Assembly: GCA_964496705.1 (NCBI GenBank)
Contig: CAZCBJ010000145.1
Location: 1-10,054 of the forward strand
DNA: 10,054 bases
Direction: 5' to 3'
From: CAZCBJ01 sp964496705
Lineage (GTDB): Bacteria > Chloroflexota > Anaerolineae > Anaerolineales > Anaerolineaceae
Below are positions 6,112-10,054 of this stretch, in pieces. A program made the position numbers and the translations under genes. The stretch's first letter is position 1. The number at the start of each line of letters is the position of its first letter. The notes under the pieces were generated by a model. That model ran no database searches. It worked only from the letters and a program-made list of their open reading frames with translations, and had not been told where the DNA came from.

Positions 6112-7150
6112 CTACCTCTTTTCCTTGTCACCGCGCAGGCGCTGGACCAGCTTGCGCAGACCGCCGCCCCGGCGCTCTGCCAGGGCTTCTTCGGAGGGGA
6201 TCTCAGACGCCCCAGGGGTGTGGTGCTCGGTGCCTTCCGTGCGCGCCGGGCGAATGAGAATGCCCCCCTCCACCGGTTCCAACAGCACACGGCGCCGGAT
6301 ATGATATTGCTCCAGGTAATCGCGCGGCACCTGCAATCGTCCGGCTGAATCGAGCAGGATCACTTCTTNNNNNNNNNNCGAAAACTTCGTGATGCTCGAT
6401 CTGCTCAAAAACATCACCCTCCCCGTTTTCAGGCGGCGGCGCAGCAATCAACTGCCGGATGGTTTCTGTCGAAGTCTTCCCATCGCGGATGGCAACCACC
6501 CGCTGCACATGCCGGGCGATGCCGGCATCGTGGCTGACGATGATGGTGGTGATGCCGTACTGCGCATTTAAATCTTGAAAAGCCTTGAAGATGCCTGCCG
6601 CGGTCTGGGTATCCACCTCACCGGTCGGCTCATCCGCCAACAACAGATTGGGGCGGTTGGCCAGCGCCACGGCGATGGCAACGCGCTGCTGCTCACCGCC
6701 CGACATCTCGGCCAGGCGGTGGTGGCGGCGTTCGCCCAGGCCGACCACCTCCAGCATCTCCTCTGCGCGCCGGTAATCCGCCCGGCTGCTCATGCCCGCC
6801 AATGTCATCGGCAGGCGCACATTTTCGACGGCGGACAAATAGGAGATCAGGTTGCGGGCGCCCTGCTGCCAAACAAAGCCGACCTTGGAGCGCCGGTATT
6901 GATCCAGGTCTGCATCGCTCATCTTCAACAGGTCGTAGTTGTCCACATACACCCGCCCCGCAGAGGGACGATCCAATCCGCCCAGAATGTTCATCAGAGT
7001 GGATTTGCCGCTGCCGCTGGCGCCCACGATACCGAGAAGCTCTCCACGAGGCACAACCAGATCCAACCCCTGCAAGGCGAAGACTTCCAGGTTGGCAATT
7101 TTGTAGATTTTTACCAGACCGTCACAGATAATGAAGGGTTCAGTTGCCAT
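6112..7150 (-). CDS. ABC transporter ATP-binding protein with C-terminal AbrB/SpoVT-like domain, interrupted by an assembly gap
   Basis: First ATPase of the operon. Its ATG at 7150 is 1 base after the permease stop. Residues 1-225 are a complete MacB/LolD-type ATPase: Walker A GASGSGKST (43-51), Q-loop WQQ (94-96), signature MSGGEQQR (149-156), Walker B LLLADEPTGEVD (169-180) and H-loop SHD (His207). A linker follows (IAAPPPENGEGD). The ten-N gap comes after residue 257. Beyond the gap an 84-residue tail continues in another frame to the TAG at 6112-6114. It begins EVILLDSAGRLQVPRDYLEQ and ends in basic residues (GDKEKR). The pattern LDxxGRxxVPxxYL, then I-RRRVLLE, then GILIRP, matches the swapped-hairpin AbrB/SpoVT fold. 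Because one base before and two bases after the gap are left over, the true gap must be a multiple of three, so the frameshift is an artefact. The tail's role is unknown; dimerisation or regulation are possibilities. Confidence 0.85.
6349..6400. repeat. Imperfect inverted repeat flanking the assembly gap
   Basis: ATCGAGCA (6349-6356) plus TCAC (6360-6363) on the left match the reverse complement of GTGA (6389-6392) plus TGCTCGAT (6393-6400) on the right, with a 3-base bulge. The N run lies in the loop. It may be a real hairpin that broke the assembly, an artefact at the contig ends, or chance within coding sequence. Confidence 0.3.
6369..6378. other. Assembly gap (ten Ns)
   Basis: Ten undetermined bases inside the first ATPase gene. 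The number ten is probably a placeholder. Reading-frame continuity requires a real length divisible by three (including zero). It separates the linker after the ATPase domain from the AbrB-like tail. Confidence 0.95.
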
Positions 7151-7151
7151 C

Positions 7152-10054
7152 TTACACCGCCTCTCCCATCTTGACCGCCTGGAATATCTTCATGCGCATC
7201 AACATGATGGTCAGCACCGATAACGCGACCACGAACAGTAGACCAAAAAGGATGTAAATCTGGAACACCGAGCCCCAGTCGATATGCACCACATAGGGCG
7301 GTATTTTCGCCGCCGCGGTGGTGCCAAGCTGCAGGTAGGGGATAAAGAAATTGCTGACCCCCACACCCAATCCGGTGCCAGCCCCCAGCCCGACCAGGAA
7401 CAGGAAGGCCAGTTCGGAGGCGAGCAAAACAAACATCTGCCAGGCGGAAAGACCGATGGCGCGCAGCATGCCCAGCTCGATGAAACGCCGGCGGAAGGAG
7501 AACAGCGCATACAGCAGGAAACCCAGCACAGTCAGGAAAGCCAGCGCGGTGAAACCCACCGACAACAGACCAAAGAAGCCCTGCCGTTCGGGGCGCTCCT
7601 GTTCGCGGATGATGATATTGGCCGAAACTTCAGAGAAGAGGACATTGTTGTACAGCTTGTTCACGCCCTCCAGGATCGCATCTTCCTTGGCGCCTGGCAC
7701 AACCTTGATCCAGACATCATAGGGCAGTTCACCGCCGGCCTGTTCAAAATAGTTGTCCAGATTGCCAACGATCAGCTCGCCCTGTGGAGGATACCAGGTG
7801 GGGAAATAGCGCAGGGTGCCCATCACCTTAAAGGTCATATGGGTGGTCGCTTCAAGGCTGTAGGTGGCCACTTCGATCAAGTCGCCCATTTTGATATTGT
7901 AATTTTTCGCCAACTGCTCAGAGACCAGCACCGCATCCGGAGCCAGCGCCAGCCTGTTCATCAGACCGCCCAGCGATTCATCCGCAAAGTCGCGCCGCCA
8001 GAAAGCCGCCTTGGGAAAGTCGATGCGGTCCACGCCAATGTATGTGGCAGTTCCCGTGCCGGCGCCGGCAACGATGCGCAGATCATTGCGGTATACCCGC
8101 GCCGCTGCCTGCACACCGGGGATTTTGAGATGGTCAGCCACCGGCAGGAAAACCCATTTCGGCTCTTCCTTCTCTGCGGAGGAGGTGGTCTGGGTCGCCG
8201 CGGCTGGCGCCGCGCCGAACGGCCCGGACTGCTGCCCGGTGTACTCGCCCATTTCCACCACGTTCATATCCGCGCCCACCTTATAGTAGGTCTGATCGTG
8301 AAGATGCCGGTCAAGCGTTTGCGCCAGCGTTGCGGTAAACGTGGACAGGCTGAGGGTCAGAATCAACAGGATCAGCGGAGCGTTGTATCCGCTGGAGGTG
8401 CGCGAGAGGTAGCGCGCCGCCATCAACACGCCGATGCTTTTGGTTTTCGAGGAAATCCAGGCGATCAGCGACATGATCAGCGGCAGGATGCGTAAAATGA
8501 ACAGGGTGATCGAAAAGATCATCAAGGCCGGCACCAGCACCAGCAATGGGTTCTGGAAGGGGTCGCCTCCTGCCGTCGCGGCAGTTTTGTTCAATTGCGG
8601 CATGATCAGGCTGCCCTGCTGGCGCAAAATATAAGCGCCGTAAGCAGCCGGGATGAACAGCATCAAATCCAGCATGGCGCGCTGCCAGAACGGCGGGCGC
8701 AATTGGCGAGCGCGTTCCTGTTTGTAGGAAACGATGGAATGGCGCGAAGCGCTGAAGGTGGGGATGATCTGGGCGAAGAGGGTCACAATCGCGGCAATCG
8801 CCCCCAATTGCAGCGCGGCCAGATTGATATCCGGCTGCAGATTGGTGGTGGCTGTAAAGTTGAGAAAACTGCGCGTCTTGCCAAAAAATTCAGCCACCGC
8901 CAGCGAAGAAGGCGCGCCGACCGCAACCCCGACCGCTCCAAGCAGAATGCTTTCCAACACCGCCATGCCCAGCACCTGCAGTGCGGTTGCGCCGCGCGAG
9001 CGCAGCACGGCGATCTCGTTCTGCCGGTTGGCGACCATCATGTCCACCACCAGCAGGATGAAGGTCAGAACCATGACCATCAACGGAATGCTGAATATAT
9101 ACAGGAAGGTGGTCAGGGTTCCGGATGAATTCTGGAAGCGGATCAGCATTTCCTTGGGCGAAATATCCAGGCGCGTTTTGGGTAATAACTGCCCCATTTT
9201 GCGTTCCACTTCGGCAATCCGCCCCATCAGACCGGGGACATCCGATGAATGCACCCTCGAGCCGTCCAACACCCAGTACCACAATGCCAGATCCACCTCG
9301 TTGTTCATGTAGGGGATGATGCGGTTGAGCAAGGTCTCCTCAGGGACGACGAAGACCGTGTTAAACTCGCTGGGATCATAGAACCAGTAATCGCTCCCGG
9401 AATCTTTGGCTTCCCACACACCCACAATCCGAACCGGCATCTGGATCTTGATTTTCGCATCACCGCTGCGATACAGGGTATAGACCGTATATATGTCATT
9501 AACCTGAATACCCAGTTTATCCGCCAGTTTGCGGGTGATCATCACATCCACCGGACTGTCGGGGTCGCCTGAGGACACAGCCGGCATGCTGCCTTCCAAG
9601 AGGTTCATTTGCGGTTCCAGATCGCTCACCGCGGCAAAATATACATATTCCAGGGTGCTCTTGGGGTCATCATAATTGGTCGTGTCCGCCGCGAATAACT
9701 GGAAGGTATCCGATTTGATGTAACGGACGAACAGGCTGGCGGGCAGGTTAATTTCGGCCTGAACACGGCTGGAAAGATATTCATCCACCGGCGTCAGCCG
9801 CTCGATGCTGACCGGATCGCTCCAGGCGCCCACATAACGGAACATGAACGCGTAGGGGGGACGTCTTCCGGTGAGCGCCGAGACTTCCTGTTCTTTGCGG
9901 GTCACCTCTTTTTGGTAGATATTCTGGTAAACCGAATCGGAATAGATGGGGATGCTCATGGTCAGGGCAACCGCCGAGATTATCCCCAGGGAGGCCGCCA
10001 GCGCCAGACCGCGCTGGGCAACCACACGTTTGAGGGTGACAACAACGATGCCCC
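7152..10054 (-). CDS. Large double-FtsX ABC transporter permease, N-terminus outside the window
   Basis: A membrane permease of the MacB/LolC/FtsX superfamily, at least 966 residues. The frame stays open to the right edge (IVVVTLKR before the GTG at 10025), so the true start lies outside; numbers below count from that GTG. About ten membrane segments are visible: 5-25, 304-331, 355-380, 402-425, 449-468, 492-523, 549-570, 814-843, 863-890 and 920-944. Two large extracytoplasmic domains lie at ~26-303 and ~571-813; the second holds an Ala/Thr/Ser/Glu linker (600-622). Each half has an FtsX-type cytoplasmic motif: NEIAVLRSRGATALQVLG (336-353) and RRRFIELGMLRAIGLSAWQM (845-864). Such permeases move or extract lipids, lipoproteins or peptides, or transmit force across the membrane, rather than forming an import channel. 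No cargo can be read from the sequence. It is the first visible gene of the operon, followed by the two ATPases. The short spacer before the first ATPase and a GGGAGAGG site inside its 3' end suggest coupled translation. Confidence 0.92.
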   Translation of the reverse strand, partial: GIVVVTLKRVVAQRGLALAASLGIISAVALTMSIPIYSDSVYQNIYQKEVTRKEQEVSALTGRRPPYAFMFRYVGAWSDPVSIERLTPVDEYLSSRVQAEINLPASLFVRYIKSDTFQLFAADTTNYDDPKSTLEYVYFAAVSDLEPQMNLLEGSMPAVSSGDPDSPVDVMITRKLADKLGIQVNDIYTVYTLYRSGDAKIKIQMPVRIVGVWEAKDSGSDYWFYDPSEFNTVFVVPEETLLNRIIPYMNNEVDLALWYWVLDGSRVHSSDVPGLMGRIAEVERKMGQLLPKTRLDISPKEMLIRFQNSSGTLTTFLYIFSIPLMVMVLTFILLVVDMMVANRQNEIAVLRSRGATALQVLGMAVLESILLGAVGVAVGAPSSLAVAEFFGKTRSFLNFTATTNLQPDINLAALQLGAIAAIVTLFAQIIPTFSASRHSIVSYKQERARQLRPPFWQRAMLDLMLFIPAAYGAYILRQQGSLIMPQLNKTAATAGGDPFQNPLLVLVPALMIFSITLFILRILPLIMSLIAWISSKTKSIGVLMAARYLSRTSSGYNAPLILLILTLSLSTFTATLAQTLDRHLHDQTYYKVGADMNVVEMGEYTGQQSGPFGAAPAAATQTTSSAEKEEPKWVFLPVADHLKIPGVQAAARVYRNDLRIVAGAGTGTATYIGVDRIDFPKAAFWRRDFADESLGGLMNRLALAPDAVLVSEQLAKNYNIKMGDLIEVATYSLEATTHMTFKVMGTLRYFPTWYPPQGELIVGNLDNYFEQAGGELPYDVWIKVVPGAKEDAILEGVNKLYNNVLFSEVSANIIIREQERPERQGFFGLLSVGFTALAFLTVLGFLLYALFSFRRRFIELGMLRAIGLSAWQMFVLLASELAFLFLVGLGAGTGLGVGVSNFFIPYLQLGTTAAAKIPPYVVHIDWGSVFQIYILFGLLFVVALSVLTIMLMRMKIFQAVKMGEAV

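Noticed and set aside
6112..6447. Separate 111-residue gene after the first ATPase
   Set aside because: The frame crosses the N gap and its beginning (MLRRRLKTGR) is the out-of-frame reading of the ATPase linker; the tail is better explained as the C-terminus of the ATPase.
7284..8495. 403-residue plus-strand open frame opposite the permease gene
   Set aside because: His/Gln/Gly-rich low-complexity translation typical of a shadow frame in GC-rich DNA, with no ribosome binding site or family similarity; the minus strand has an intact membrane protein.

Overview
The window looks like a piece of a GC-rich anaerobic bacterial chromosome. The most likely source is Chloroflexota, class Anaerolineae or a relative. 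This rests on family resemblance only: a four-subunit 2-oxoacid:ferredoxin oxidoreductase, a very large double-FtsX permease with a typical N-terminal region, an ABC ATPase with an AbrB-like tail, and a Thr/Pro-rich lipoprotein linker. A run of ten Ns (6369-6378) shows that the sequence is a scaffold, probably metagenome-derived. I see no rRNA, tRNA, CRISPR array, insertion sequence or prophage.

Left part, minus strand (1-1626): a DUF2148 iron-sulfur-type protein is followed 4 bases later by an M1-type metallopeptidase lipoprotein. The lipoprotein gene runs off the left edge just after its HExxH zinc motif. Divergent from this pair is a stand-alone alanyl-tRNA editing protein (AlaX) with a probable TTG start (1796-2515, plus strand). 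The spacer between them carries weak candidate promoters facing both ways.

Middle, plus strand (2636-5344): a compact four-gene operon, each gene with its own ribosome binding site, encodes a 2-oxoacid:ferredoxin oxidoreductase of the VorB type. The order is 2x[4Fe-4S] delta, alpha, TPP-binding beta, gamma. Together the four subunits would oxidatively decarboxylate a branched-chain (or related) 2-oxoacid to acyl-CoA and reduce ferredoxin, or run in reverse. The operon ends at a strong hairpin (5348-5381) with T-runs on both sides, which also serves the convergent operon to its right.

Right part, minus strand (5384-10054): an ABC export or extracytoplasmic-remodelling system of the MacB/LolCDE/FtsX superfamily, transcribed right to left. 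It contains a >957-residue permease with two FtsX units (5' end outside the window) and two non-identical ATPases, all separated by only 1-2 bases. The first ATPase carries a C-terminal AbrB/SpoVT-like domain. The N gap falls just before that domain and causes an apparent frameshift that is almost certainly artefactual. I found no clearly new system. The items most worth a second look are the ATPase-AbrB fusion with its two-ATPase operon, and the DUF2148/AlaX/VOR neighbourhood.
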